From positions 92,876 through 156,875 of the forward strand of contig JAPOVL010000050.1 in assembly GCA_026708115.1 (NCBI GenBank): a DNA stretch of 64,000 nucleotides, written 5' to 3'. Of the stretch, positions 8,609 to 15,825 are shown in pieces. The position numbers and the translations under genes are program-made. Under the pieces are notes generated by a model, which searched no databases, was not told where the DNA came from, and was given only the letters and a program-made list of their open reading frames with translations. Position 1 is the first letter of the stretch; each line of letters begins with the position of its first letter. This stretch comes from Chloroflexota bacterium. Its GTDB lineage: Bacteria > Chloroflexota > Anaerolineae > Aggregatilineales > Phototrophicaceae.

Positions 8609-10021
8609 ATGTCTTCGGCACAGATTCGCGTCGCGATCATCGGGTCGGGTCCATCGGGCTTTTACGCCGCGGACCACTTGCTCAAACAGCGCGATCCTCT
8701 AATTCGCGTCGATATGTACGAACGACTTCCGACCCCCTTTGGCCTGGTGCGAGGCGGCGTTGCGCCCGACCACGCCAAGATCAAGTCGGTCACAAAACTG
8801 TATAGCCGGATCGCCAGGCAGGAACGATTTAATTTCTTCGGCAATATCGAATTCGGTACGGACGTGACAAGAGCTGATCTGAGCAAGCATTATCAGGGCA
8901 TCATATATGCAGTGGGCGCGCAGACCGACAAAAAGTTGGGGATCCCGGGCGAAGATCTGGCGAACAGCTTTGCCGCAACAGAATTTGTGGGTTGGTACAA
9001 CGGTCATCCGGATTATCACGACTACGACTTTGATTTGACCGGTATCAAGCGCGTGGCCGTGATCGGCGTGGGAAATGTCGCCATGGATGTCGCGCGTATT
9101 TTGGCCCGCACAAGCGAAGAACTTTATGAAACGGATATAGCAGACTACGCGCTCGAAACTTTGCAAAGCAGCGAGGTGGAAGAGATTGTTGTGCTGGGAC
9201 GGCGCGGTCCGGCGCAGGCGGCATTTACCAATCCGGAGATAAGGGAATTGGGCGAAATGGCGGACGCGGACATCGTCGTTTCGCTGGAAGAGGCGACGCT
9301 GGATAAGCTCAGCGCGGCTGAATTGAAAGCCAAGGGTGATCGCGCGGCCGCGCGCAACGTGGACATACTGAGATCCTATGCCAAACGCGACTTGCGGGGG
9401 CGCTCTCGACGGATCGTCATGCGTTTTCTGGTATCGCCGGTGGCGTTGATCGGGAAAGACAAAGTAGAGGCTATACGAATTGTCCGCAACGAACTCTATC
9501 TGGATCAACGCGGCTCATTGCGTCCCAGGGCAACAGAGCGCCAGGAAACGCTGCCGGTCGATATGGTCTTTCGCTCGGTGGGATATCGCGGCGTCCGGCT
9601 GCCCGATGTCCCGTTTTATGATCCTTGGGGCACGATTCCAAATGACCATGGTCGCGTGTTGACGCGCCATGAGGGCGGGGAATGCCTGGTCGGCAATTAT
9701 GTCGTTGGCTGGATCAAACGCGGCCCCAGCGGCATCATTGGCACCAACAAGCCTGACGCCATCGAGTCGGCCAATCGCTTCCTGGAGGACTTAAAAGTGA
9801 ATCGCGTTCTTGAACCCGTCGATACCCGCAGCGAGACCATTCTCGATCTAATTCAGTCGCGCAAACCGACATTTTGCACCTTTGCCGACTGGGAAAGGCT
9901 GGACGCAATCGAGCGGCAGCGCGGCGCCGAGAGCGGTCGCAGTCGTGTTAAATTCACGACTGTCGAGGACATGCTTGCGGCTTTGGGAAAGGGCGATCAG
10001 GTGACGGAAGCCAGCGGTTAG
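8609..10021 (+). CDS. FAD/NADP-dependent ferredoxin reductase (FprA/adrenodoxin reductase type)
   Basis: 470 residues. An N-terminal FAD-binding Rossmann motif (VAIIGSGPSGFYAADHLL) is followed by the adrenodoxin-reductase signature PTPFGLVRGGVAPDH. The second nucleotide-binding motif VIGVGNVAMDVARIL would bind NADP(H), and the C-terminal GWIKRGPSGIIGTNKPDA is typical of the FprA family. The enzyme passes electrons between NADPH and a ferredoxin. No ferredoxin or P450 gene is adjacent. The ATG at 8609 is preceded by GAGGAG. It is monocistronic, ended by the terminator at 10174-10195. Confidence 0.9.
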   Translation: MSSAQIRVAIIGSGPSGFYAADHLLKQRDPLIRVDMYERLPTPFGLVRGGVAPDHAKIKSVTKLYSRIARQERFNFFGNIEFGTDVTRADLSKHYQGIIYAVGAQTDKKLGIPGEDLANSFAATEFVGWYNGHPDYHDYDFDLTGIKRVAVIGVGNVAMDVARILARTSEELYETDIADYALETLQSSEVEEIVVLGRRGPAQAAFTNPEIRELGEMADADIVVSLEEATLDKLSAAELKAKGDRAAARNVDILRSYAKRDLRGRSRRIVMRFLVSPVALIGKDKVEAIRIVRNELYLDQRGSLRPRATERQETLPVDMVFRSVGYRGVRLPDVPFYDPWGTIPNDHGRVLTRHEGGECLVGNYVVGWIKRGPSGIIGTNKPDAIESANRFLEDLKVNRVLEPVDTRSETILDLIQSRKPTFCTFADWERLDAIERQRGAESGRSRVKFTTVEDMLAALGKGDQVTEASG

Positions 10022-10173
10022 TATGCTAAAGCGTTCGACAAAAGTAAGGGCGTTTTTACGAATTTATACGATTTTCTATGAATTTATGCCAATTTGCTTG
10101 ACAAACTTGTGAAGTCGACATAAGCTTAGATGCAACAGATAGATTTATTGAAAGCAAATTTATTGAATCCCCG

Positions 10174-10197
10174 ACGCCCCGCTCCCGCGGGGCGTTT
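10174..10197 (+). terminator. Rho-independent-type terminator after the ferredoxin reductase
   Basis: Perfect 9-bp stem ACGCCCCGC (10174-10182) with GCGGGGCGT (10187-10195), a four-base loop and a short TTT. The T-run is weak, but the stem is strong and lies about 150 bases past the reductase stop. Confidence 0.6.
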
Positions 10198-10292
10198 CCA
10201 TTTCTCTGCCCGCACCTGATTGCACATTCTCAAGGGAAGGCGATTGCGCTAATCTCGTGGCGTGTCGAGGTAGAGCGCAAGGGAAAACCGTT

Positions 10293-11711
10293 ATGGATGC
10301 AAAACGGTTGATTCTGGATCGGATTGACCAGCAAGACGAGGAACTCTGCTACATCGCCAAAGAAATCTGGGACCATCCGCAGGTCGCTTTGGAGGAAAGC
10401 TTCGCTTCGCAACTTCTGGCGGAAAAACTGGCTGGGGACGGATTCGAGATTAGCTGGGGCGCCGGCGGGATGCCGACAGCTTTTATCGCTGAATGGGGCG
10501 AAGGGTCGCCGCTGATCGGTTTGCTGGGCGAGTACGATGCGCTGCCAGGCTTGTCGCAGTCGTTGTCCAGCGAAAAGTCGCCCATAAATGTTGGCGGGCC
10601 CGGGCATGGCTGTGGCCACAACCTCTTTGGCACGGCTTGCATGGGTTCGGTAATGGCCTTGAAATCGGCGATGCAGCAGAGCGGGATCAAAGGTACGATC
10701 CGCTTTTATGGCTGCCCGGCGGAAGAGACGCTGGTCGGGAAGACCTTCATGGCGCGCGACGGCGTATTTGACGATCTTGACGCGGCTATTAGCTGGCATC
10801 CGGGGGATAGCAACATCACCTGGAATGGTTCGTCTTTGGCGATGAATTCGTTCCGAGTGAACTTTTATGGGGTGGCCGCGCATGCCGGGGGATCGCCCTG
10901 GCTGGGTCGCAGCGCCCTGGACGGCGTTATGCTGATGGATGCCGGCGTCAACTACATGCGCGAACATGTGCCGCCGGAATCTCGCATTCACAGCGTCGTC
11001 ACCAGCGGCGGACAAGCGCCCAACGTTGTGCCGGCCTTCGCGCAAGTCTGGTATTTTGTGCGCGCCCCCCACCGAGAACAGGTCGAAGAAATGTATAGCT
11101 GGATGCAAGATATTGCCGAGGGAGCGGCGCTGATGAGCGGTACCCGGCATGAGATCGAATTTCTCACCGGCTGCTACGAGATTTTGCCAAATGATGTCAT
11201 GTCCGATTTGCTATATGAAAAGATGGCGGAGATCGACGACATGCGCTTTTCTGACCAAGAACGCGAATTCGCCAAAGCCTTGCAGGCGAGTTTTCCCGAA
11301 GGGTCTGTAAAACGCGGCTTTGAATGGACGCAAATTTCCAGCAGCGCCCAGCTGGATCCGGCCGATATGGACGATCCCTTATGGGAGCGCGTGCTGCCAC
11401 ACTCGCCAACACCACCGCTGATGGGTGGCTCGACCGAAGTAGCCGATGTTAGTTGGATCACGCCGACGGGTCAGATCACGACCACCTGCTGGCCATTGGG
11501 CACGCCAGGGCATAGCTGGCAGACGGTGGCTGCCTGTGGATCCAGCATCGGCAACAAAGGCATGATCTTCGCGGCCAAGGCGATGGCGCTGGCGGGCTTT
11601 GATCTTGTGACCAAGTCCGAGCTCTTGGCAGAAGCAGCGGCCGAATTCGAACGCGCGCGCGCCGGCAGAGCATACGTCAGTCCCTTGCCGCCAGAGGCGA
11701 CGCCGAAGTAG
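10293..11711 (+). CDS. M20 family amidohydrolase (AbgB-like)
   Basis: 472 residues. Zinc-site motifs of the M20 family are visible: GEYDALPGLSQ, GGPGHGCGHNLFG and GCPAEETLVGK, and the dimerisation domain has NFYGVAAHAGGSPWLGRSALD. The spacing is closest to the AbgB (p-aminobenzoyl-glutamate hydrolase subunit B) branch, whose members hydrolyse N-acyl amino acids or aminoacyl amides. The substrate cannot be set from sequence. I chose the ATG at 10293, with AAGGGA eight bases upstream; a frame from 10257 adds only a basic tail. The stop is immediately followed by the ATG of the aminotransferase, so the two form an operon and may act in sequence: hydrolysis, then transamination of the freed amino acid. 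Confidence 0.85.
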   Translation: MDAKRLILDRIDQQDEELCYIAKEIWDHPQVALEESFASQLLAEKLAGDGFEISWGAGGMPTAFIAEWGEGSPLIGLLGEYDALPGLSQSLSSEKSPINVGGPGHGCGHNLFGTACMGSVMALKSAMQQSGIKGTIRFYGCPAEETLVGKTFMARDGVFDDLDAAISWHPGDSNITWNGSSLAMNSFRVNFYGVAAHAGGSPWLGRSALDGVMLMDAGVNYMREHVPPESRIHSVVTSGGQAPNVVPAFAQVWYFVRAPHREQVEEMYSWMQDIAEGAALMSGTRHEIEFLTGCYEILPNDVMSDLLYEKMAEIDDMRFSDQEREFAKALQASFPEGSVKRGFEWTQISSSAQLDPADMDDPLWERVLPHSPTPPLMGGSTEVADVSWITPTGQITTTCWPLGTPGHSWQTVAACGSSIGNKGMIFAAKAMALAGFDLVTKSELLAEAAAEFERARAGRAYVSPLPPEATPK

Positions 11712-12905
11712 ATGGATTTGCAGTCGAGCCCACAGGGCGTTGTCGCGGGAAGCATTCCGCTTTTCGCCGGTCATCCGGCGCATGAGTTGCTGCCAATATC
11801 CACTGTTCGCACACTGGTGGATTCTATCTGGTCAGGGCCGGATGTCGTACGTCTATTCAACTACGGCGATGAGCAAGGAAACCGGCAGCTAATTGATTTC
11901 CTGGCCGCGCGGCATCAGCAATGCGAGAATCTGAACATCGGTCGCGAGCACTTGATGATCATCGGCGGTTCGACCTGGGGTGTCGGCATGATCACGCATC
12001 ATCTCGCCGGGCCGGGCGATACGGTGCTGGTAGACGCGCCGTCTTATCGAGATGCCTTGCACATTTTCCGCGATGCCAAGCTAGATCTGCAAGCTATTGC
12101 AATTGACGATGGTGGTGTCATCGTTGATGAAATGGAGCGGCGCCTGCGCGATTTGGCTTCCGTGCGGCGCCGCCCAAAGTTCTATTATGTCGTGCCTAAC
12201 TTTCAGAATCCGACTGGGATTACGCTGGCGCGGGAACGCCGGCAAGCTATCGTCGACTTGAGCAAAGAGTATGGTTTCGTAATTGTGGAGGATGATGTAT
12301 ATCGCGATATTCGCTTCGTCGACGATTTGCCGCCCAGTTTCTACGCCTTGTCGCGCGGGGAGAACGTATTGCGCCTCGGCACGTTTTCCAAAACGCTTGC
12401 GCCCGGGTTGCGTATCGGCTGGTTGATTGGGCCTGCAGAAACCGTAAAGCGCTTCGTCACCAGCGGCATGTTGCGGATGGGCGGCGGCGCCAATCCCTTT
12501 GCAGCTGCGATCGTTGCGGATTTCTGTAGCAGCGGCCGCTGGGAAGAGCATGTCGCCCGGCTGCGCAATCAGTACAAGTTACGGCGCGATTGCGCATTGG
12601 CCGCGCTGGACGCCGTCATGCCGGATTCAGCCCGTTGGACCAGGCCCGAAGGCGGATACTTCATTTGGCTGCAGTTGCCGGACTACGTGACAGTCGACGA
12701 ACTTGAGGGTCAGGCGCAGGCGGAAAATGTCTATTTCGCCTCGGGCAAGGGCTTTTTCGTCCATCCCGAGGACGGCGCTCATCACCTTCGCCTATCGTTC
12801 AGTTATGTGCCTTTGGACGATCTTAGGTCCGGCATCGCGACTCTGGGACGGATTATAAAGGGCGCTCGGCGGTCGCATAGGTCGCGCAGGTCGCGAAGAC
12901 ACTGA
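11712..12905 (+). CDS. PLP-dependent aminotransferase (fold type I, LysN/2-aminoadipate-aminotransferase-like)
   Basis: 397 residues. Motifs are YGDEQGNRQLIDFLAARH, YVVPNFQNPTGITLARERR, the aspartate of VIVEDDVYRDIRF, and the Schiff-base lysine in LRLGTFSKTLAPGLRIGW. It belongs to the MocR/2-aminoadipate aminotransferase group and moves an amino group from an amino acid to a 2-oxo acid. The ATG directly abuts the amidohydrolase stop. The last residues (RRSHRSRRSRRH) are encoded by a tandem GGTCGC-type repeat that continues into the intergenic region, so the natural C-terminus has probably been altered by repeat DNA. Confidence 0.88.
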   Translation: MDLQSSPQGVVAGSIPLFAGHPAHELLPISTVRTLVDSIWSGPDVVRLFNYGDEQGNRQLIDFLAARHQQCENLNIGREHLMIIGGSTWGVGMITHHLAGPGDTVLVDAPSYRDALHIFRDAKLDLQAIAIDDGGVIVDEMERRLRDLASVRRRPKFYYVVPNFQNPTGITLARERRQAIVDLSKEYGFVIVEDDVYRDIRFVDDLPPSFYALSRGENVLRLGTFSKTLAPGLRIGWLIGPAETVKRFVTSGMLRMGGGANPFAAAIVADFCSSGRWEEHVARLRNQYKLRRDCALAALDAVMPDSARWTRPEGGYFIWLQLPDYVTVDELEGQAQAENVYFASGKGFFVHPEDGAHHLRLSFSYVPLDDLRSGIATLGRIIKGARRSHRSRRSRRH

Positions 12906-12906
12906 C
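12888..12906 (+). repeat. Dispersed GGTCGCG-n-n-GACACTGAC repeat, copy 1
   Basis: AGGTCGCGAAGACACTGAC at the very 3' end of the aminotransferase gene, preceded by two more 9-base units beginning with GGTCGC. Nearly identical copies lie at 14041-14059 and 62081-62099. Copies 1 and 3 sit within 100 bases of the structured hairpin element. No coding role is apparent apart from the accidental Arg/Ser/His-rich tail of the aminotransferase. Confidence 0.5.
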
Positions 12907-12955
12907 CGCCGACACTGACCTTCGGCAGCGAATAGCCAGTCGCGATCACAGAACA

Positions 12956-12994
12956 CAATAAGTCTTCGCGTCGCATGAGCGACGCGGTTTATTG
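12956..12994 (+). repeat. Structured intergenic hairpin element, copy B
   Basis: Inner stem CGCGTCGC (12967-12974) with GCGACGCG (12979-12986) around an ATGA loop; outer stem CAATAA (12956-12961) with TTATTG (12989-12994). Compared with copy A, the outer stem has a different sequence but pairs fully, a compensatory change pointing to selection for structure. It sits between the aminotransferase and the dioxygenase, 30 bases before the dioxygenase start. Confidence 0.55.
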
Positions 12995-13023
12995 GACAGT
13001 GTTGGAAGGACGGTGAAACTGTC

Positions 13024-13755
13024 GTGCCAGGCATCAGGACAGCGCATCCTGTGCGGAGAGAATTGGCAGAGCAGGGTTACAGCCTCTTGCGGGCCCGGGA
13101 GGTCGACATTGACGACGACTTGCGGGAGTCCTGGTTGAGCCTCTCGATTGACTTCGCAGATCTGCCCGGCGACGAATACTTGCCCGGCGGTGGCAAGTAT
13201 CGCCGTCGTCGTTATGGGCGATTCCGCTTTATGCCCCCCAGCGGCGAATTGACGCCCTTGCCGCATGCAGATTATTTCCAGAGCGCCGACATCAATCGAG
13301 TGACCGGCGGCATTATTCGCAAGTTCGCGCCGATGCTGGACAGCACGTTTGGCAATCCCTTCCTGCGCGAGCTCATCCGCTTCGACTTTGATCAGTTTCC
13401 CCTTAGTCTCGAAGAGAGACAATCCGTCTGGGAAGTACAGGCGCATCTTATCCGCGTTACCGCGAGCGCTGAGGAGCAGGGTCATCCGACCCCGGAGGGC
13501 ATTCACCGCGACGGCGCCGAATATGTTTCAGTGCATTTGGCGGAACGCCTGAACGCCCGGGGCGGGGATGTATCGATCTACGATGACGACAAGCGGCTGA
13601 TCACCAGCTTTCGCCTCGAAGGCGTCATGGATTGCTATCTCTTTCACGACGCGAGTCTGTGGCATCAAGCGAGTCCAATATCTCCCGTCGATTCTGCGCA
13701 TCAAGCCGTCCGCAGCATATTGACCTTTGACTATCACCTCAGGTCCGATCACTAG
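13024..13755 (+). CDS. 2-oxoglutarate/Fe(II)-dependent dioxygenase (2OG-Fe family of free-amino-acid hydroxylases)
   Basis: 243 residues resembling the family that includes bacterial L-isoleucine 4-hydroxylase (PF10014-like). The iron-binding facial triad appears as HRD in EGIHRDGAEYVSVHL and a distal His in LFHDASLWHQASPI, with a 2OG-binding Arg in HQAVRSILTFDYH. Such enzymes hydroxylate free amino acids with O2 and 2-oxoglutarate. It lies after the amidohydrolase and aminotransferase genes on the same strand, compatible with an amino-acid-modifying set, but a 118-base gap with a hairpin element separates it. The start is a GTG at 13024; GGAAGGA lies rather far upstream (14 bases), so the start is uncertain. 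Confidence 0.8.
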   Translation: MPGIRTAHPVRRELAEQGYSLLRAREVDIDDDLRESWLSLSIDFADLPGDEYLPGGGKYRRRRYGRFRFMPPSGELTPLPHADYFQSADINRVTGGIIRKFAPMLDSTFGNPFLRELIRFDFDQFPLSLEERQSVWEVQAHLIRVTASAEEQGHPTPEGIHRDGAEYVSVHLAERLNARGGDVSIYDDDKRLITSFRLEGVMDCYLFHDASLWHQASPISPVDSAHQAVRSILTFDYHLRSDH

Positions 13756-13779
13756 ACTGGCGGGCGGCGCGACGGGAAA

Positions 13780-13812
13780 AGGAAAGAAAAAGTCTGCCCC
13801 GGGGACAGACTT
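13780..13812 (-). terminator. Terminator of tRNA-Gln
   Basis: On the minus strand AAGTCTG (from 13812) pairs with CAGACTT (to 13790), with an additional CCCC/GGGG inner stem, followed by TTTTTCTTT. It begins ten bases beyond the 3' end of the tRNA and would end its transcript. Confidence 0.6.
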
Positions 13813-13821
13813 CACGGTGCT

Positions 13822-13894
13822 CAGCGAGGAAAGGACTCGAACCTTTAACCTTGTGCTCCAAAGGCACCTGCTCTGCCAATTGAGCTACCTCGCT
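13822..13894 (-). tRNA. tRNA-Gln (anticodon TTG)
   Basis: Reading the complement from 13894: acceptor stem AGCGAGG, T8-A9, D-arm GCTC...GAGC, anticodon stem GGTGC with loop CTTTGGA (anticodon TTG), T-arm AAAGG-TTCGAGT-CCTTT, and a perfect closing acceptor strand CCTCGCT with discriminator G. CCA is not encoded. The first anticodon-stem pair is a G-A mismatch; everything else pairs. Confidence 0.9.
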
Positions 13895-14336
13895 ACACAG
13901 CGCGAACATTGTAGCAAAGTCAGGGCGAAGCTCAAGTGCGAAATGAATCGCTAGCAGAGCAATCGCACCGGAATATGCAGCAACCGCAATGAAGAATAGT
14001 CAATTTACAGTTTAGACACCGAGGGCGCAAAGGGGCGCGCAGGTCGCGTAGACACTGACTGGCAGCAGCGACACTTGACCGCTTGACGGCCAAAAAGAAG
14101 ACGATGCCGGGACGTTTGGCCACAAGGCTTGTGAGTAAAATGTCGATGACAAGGGGCGGCTCAGCGCGCCGCAGCAACAATTTCCAGATTCATGTGATAT
14201 TCGACGTACATTGGTTTTCTTGCGATTTGCCAGTCCCATCTGCTCAAGAGACTGCAATGCAAGCCTTTCAAGAACGGCATAGTCGCGTCCGCCAGATAAT
14301 AGGCTACAGTTGCTCCGTGATTCAGTGGAGATATTA
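13895..14336. other. Intergenic region with dispersed repeat and no supported gene
   Basis: About 440 bases between tRNA-Gln and the secreted protein. It contains one copy of the GGTCGCG-GACACTGAC repeat (14041-14059), followed by a degenerate echo (GCGACACTTGACC). The frame open from 14083 has no recognisable product and no ribosome site. Confidence 0.5.
14041..14059 (+). repeat. Dispersed GGTCGCG-n-n-GACACTGAC repeat, copy 2
   Basis: AGGTCGCGTAGACACTGAC, differing from copy 1 (12888-12906) at a single base. The sequence just before it (CGCGC) and after it (a second, looser GACACTTGACC) is also similar to copy 1, so the repeat unit extends beyond the 19 bases given. Confidence 0.5.
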
Positions 14337-15314
14337 ATGAAGGTAAGATTAATTGCTACCGTTCTAGGCTTGATCATACTGTGCAGTGCGGTATCGGCGC
14401 AGGGCTACTATCTGCGCGCCAATAGCAATATCAATTTGAGAGCCTCCTTCAGTCTCGATGCCAATGTCGTTGAAACGGCGCCTGCTGGATCTGTCTTGCA
14501 TGTCGTCGGTCAGTTCAACCGCTGGTTGAAGATCAGCAGAAACGGCCAGGAGGTCTGGGCGGCGGATTGGCTGAGTTACACCCGCGTCGAAAGCAGTGAG
14601 GAAGCGGGTGCGCAGCAGCAAACAGCTCAGGTGGACAATTGCTGTTTCGTTGATCGGCAGTGCAGTACTGACGATGAATGGGCTGCGGGTTATTGGGCGT
14701 TTCAGAATAATCAATGCACCGCGCCGGCGCAAACCCAGTTGTCGCCATCTTCGCAGCCCGTAATTGCTGATTCATCTCAGGTTGACAATTGCTGTCACCT
14801 GGGTTGGCAATGCATCAGCGACGAAGATTGGTCAACCGGGTTCTATGCATTTCAGACAAATCAATGCAAACATTGGGGCATCGCCATTGAGGGATCAGAG
14901 GCCTTTGTTATCCGCGTGGAAGCGGCGCTAGATATGCTCAAGAACAGAACGCCGAATTGGTATGCCTACGTGATCAGCGGTCTCGACAAGGTTAAAGTAA
15001 ACCCGGCGGGGAGCGGTCACGGCGTATATGTGAGGGGACGGACATATGGGTTGCCGCTAAGCCGGCTGATTCGGGAGGAATGGCATGGAGACGCGCCTAC
15101 AGTCTGGTTTGCCAGCGCGCTGGTCCACGAAGCCTGCCATGTGCATCTTTATGAAGCCGGATTGCCTCATTCGGGTTTGGAAGGGGAACGCGCTTGCCTG
15201 CAAATGCAAATCGAGTCGCTTCAAGCACTCAATCCGGGAGATCAACATCTTTTTGGATTTCCAGTCTTGCTTCAAAACATAGAGAATCGGGAATATCAGT
15301 GGTGGCATGATTAG
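14337..15314 (+). CDS. Secreted SH3-domain protein with twin Cys-rich repeats and a putative HExxH metallopeptidase domain
   Basis: 325 residues. A signal peptide (KVRLIATVLGLIILCSAVSA) precedes a bacterial SH3 domain (~24-82, NINLRASFSLDANVVETAP). Then come two copies of a Cys-rich unit (~98-127 and ~148-177): QVDNCC, a Trp/Asp-rich stretch, and FQ-NQC. The last ~140 residues carry HEACH (264-268) inside ALVHEACHVHLYEAG with GERAC 15 residues later, a gluzincin-like layout. It is probably exported and cell-wall or substrate bound, with disulphides in the repeats. I chose the ATG at 14337 (GGAG upstream, clean signal peptide) rather than an upstream frame at 14310. No named family is recognised for the whole protein; peptidase activity is inferred. 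Confidence 0.75.
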   Translation: MKVRLIATVLGLIILCSAVSAQGYYLRANSNINLRASFSLDANVVETAPAGSVLHVVGQFNRWLKISRNGQEVWAADWLSYTRVESSEEAGAQQQTAQVDNCCFVDRQCSTDDEWAAGYWAFQNNQCTAPAQTQLSPSSQPVIADSSQVDNCCHLGWQCISDEDWSTGFYAFQTNQCKHWGIAIEGSEAFVIRVEAALDMLKNRTPNWYAYVISGLDKVKVNPAGSGHGVYVRGRTYGLPLSRLIREEWHGDAPTVWFASALVHEACHVHLYEAGLPHSGLEGERACLQMQIESLQALNPGDQHLFGFPVLLQNIENREYQWWHD

Positions 15315-15318
15315 CGCA

Positions 15319-15340
15319 GCCTGCGGCAAAGCGGGCAGGC
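15319..15340. terminator. Possible convergent terminator hairpin
   Basis: GCCTGC (15319-15324) pairs with GCAGGC (15335-15340) just after the stop of the secreted protein and 90 bases before the end of the convergent PII-like gene. The stem is short and lacks a T-run, so this is a weak call. Confidence 0.3.
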
Positions 15341-15429
15341 GCAGTGATACGAGCCGTAAATGATAAACCAAGTTGCTTCGCTCTTCATCCGCTGCCCATG
15401 ACTCGCACTCTTGTGTCCGCGCTGACGCG

Positions 15430-15822
15430 TCAGCCGTTGGATCGGGACTCCCTGTCAAACAAGTGAACGCCGATCGCTTCGTCCAGCGGCACGACAAAAA
15501 CAACTCCGCGGTCGCGCTCCAGCAGGTCCCCGAGCACGGCCTGCGCCTCGTCGAGCATAGCCGGAATCAGATCTGTCGGAACCACGGAAAGCAGGACGTG
15601 ATTGGTGTGGCCAATATCGTGCAGGACATATGCCATCACACTGTTCATGGAACTGGCAATATGCAAAGGCACTTCGAATTTTTCGCGTTGGATTTTCTCC
15701 TTCAACCTGCGCAGGCCGACACTCTTGATGATTGTGACGCCGGGCGCGCCCGCCTCTTGCCAGCGATTGGCGACTTCCATGCCGCTTTCATTGTCCGACG
15801 TGATAAGCAGGATTAGCTTCAT
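15430..15822 (-). CDS. PII-like signalling protein
   Basis: 130 residues with the alternating beta-alpha-beta pattern of the PII/CutA ferredoxin-like fold: strand KLILLITS, helix VANRWQEAGAPGVTII, strand-turn, a second half beginning HVLLSVVPTDLIPAMLDEA, then RGVVFVVPLDEAIGV. It lacks the long T-loop and PROSITE signatures of GlnB/GlnK. It follows the antiporter gene after three bases, so the pair is one operon. PII-like proteins of this sort bind nucleotides and control adjacent membrane transporters. Control of the antiporter is inferred from context. The start ATG at 15822 is preceded by a purine-rich stretch (AGGAGA). Confidence 0.7.
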   Translation of the reverse strand: MKLILLITSDNESGMEVANRWQEAGAPGVTIIKSVGLRRLKEKIQREKFEVPLHIASSMNSVMAYVLHDIGHTNHVLLSVVPTDLIPAMLDEAQAVLGDLLERDRGVVFVVPLDEAIGVHLFDRESRSNG

Positions 15823-15825
15823 CAG

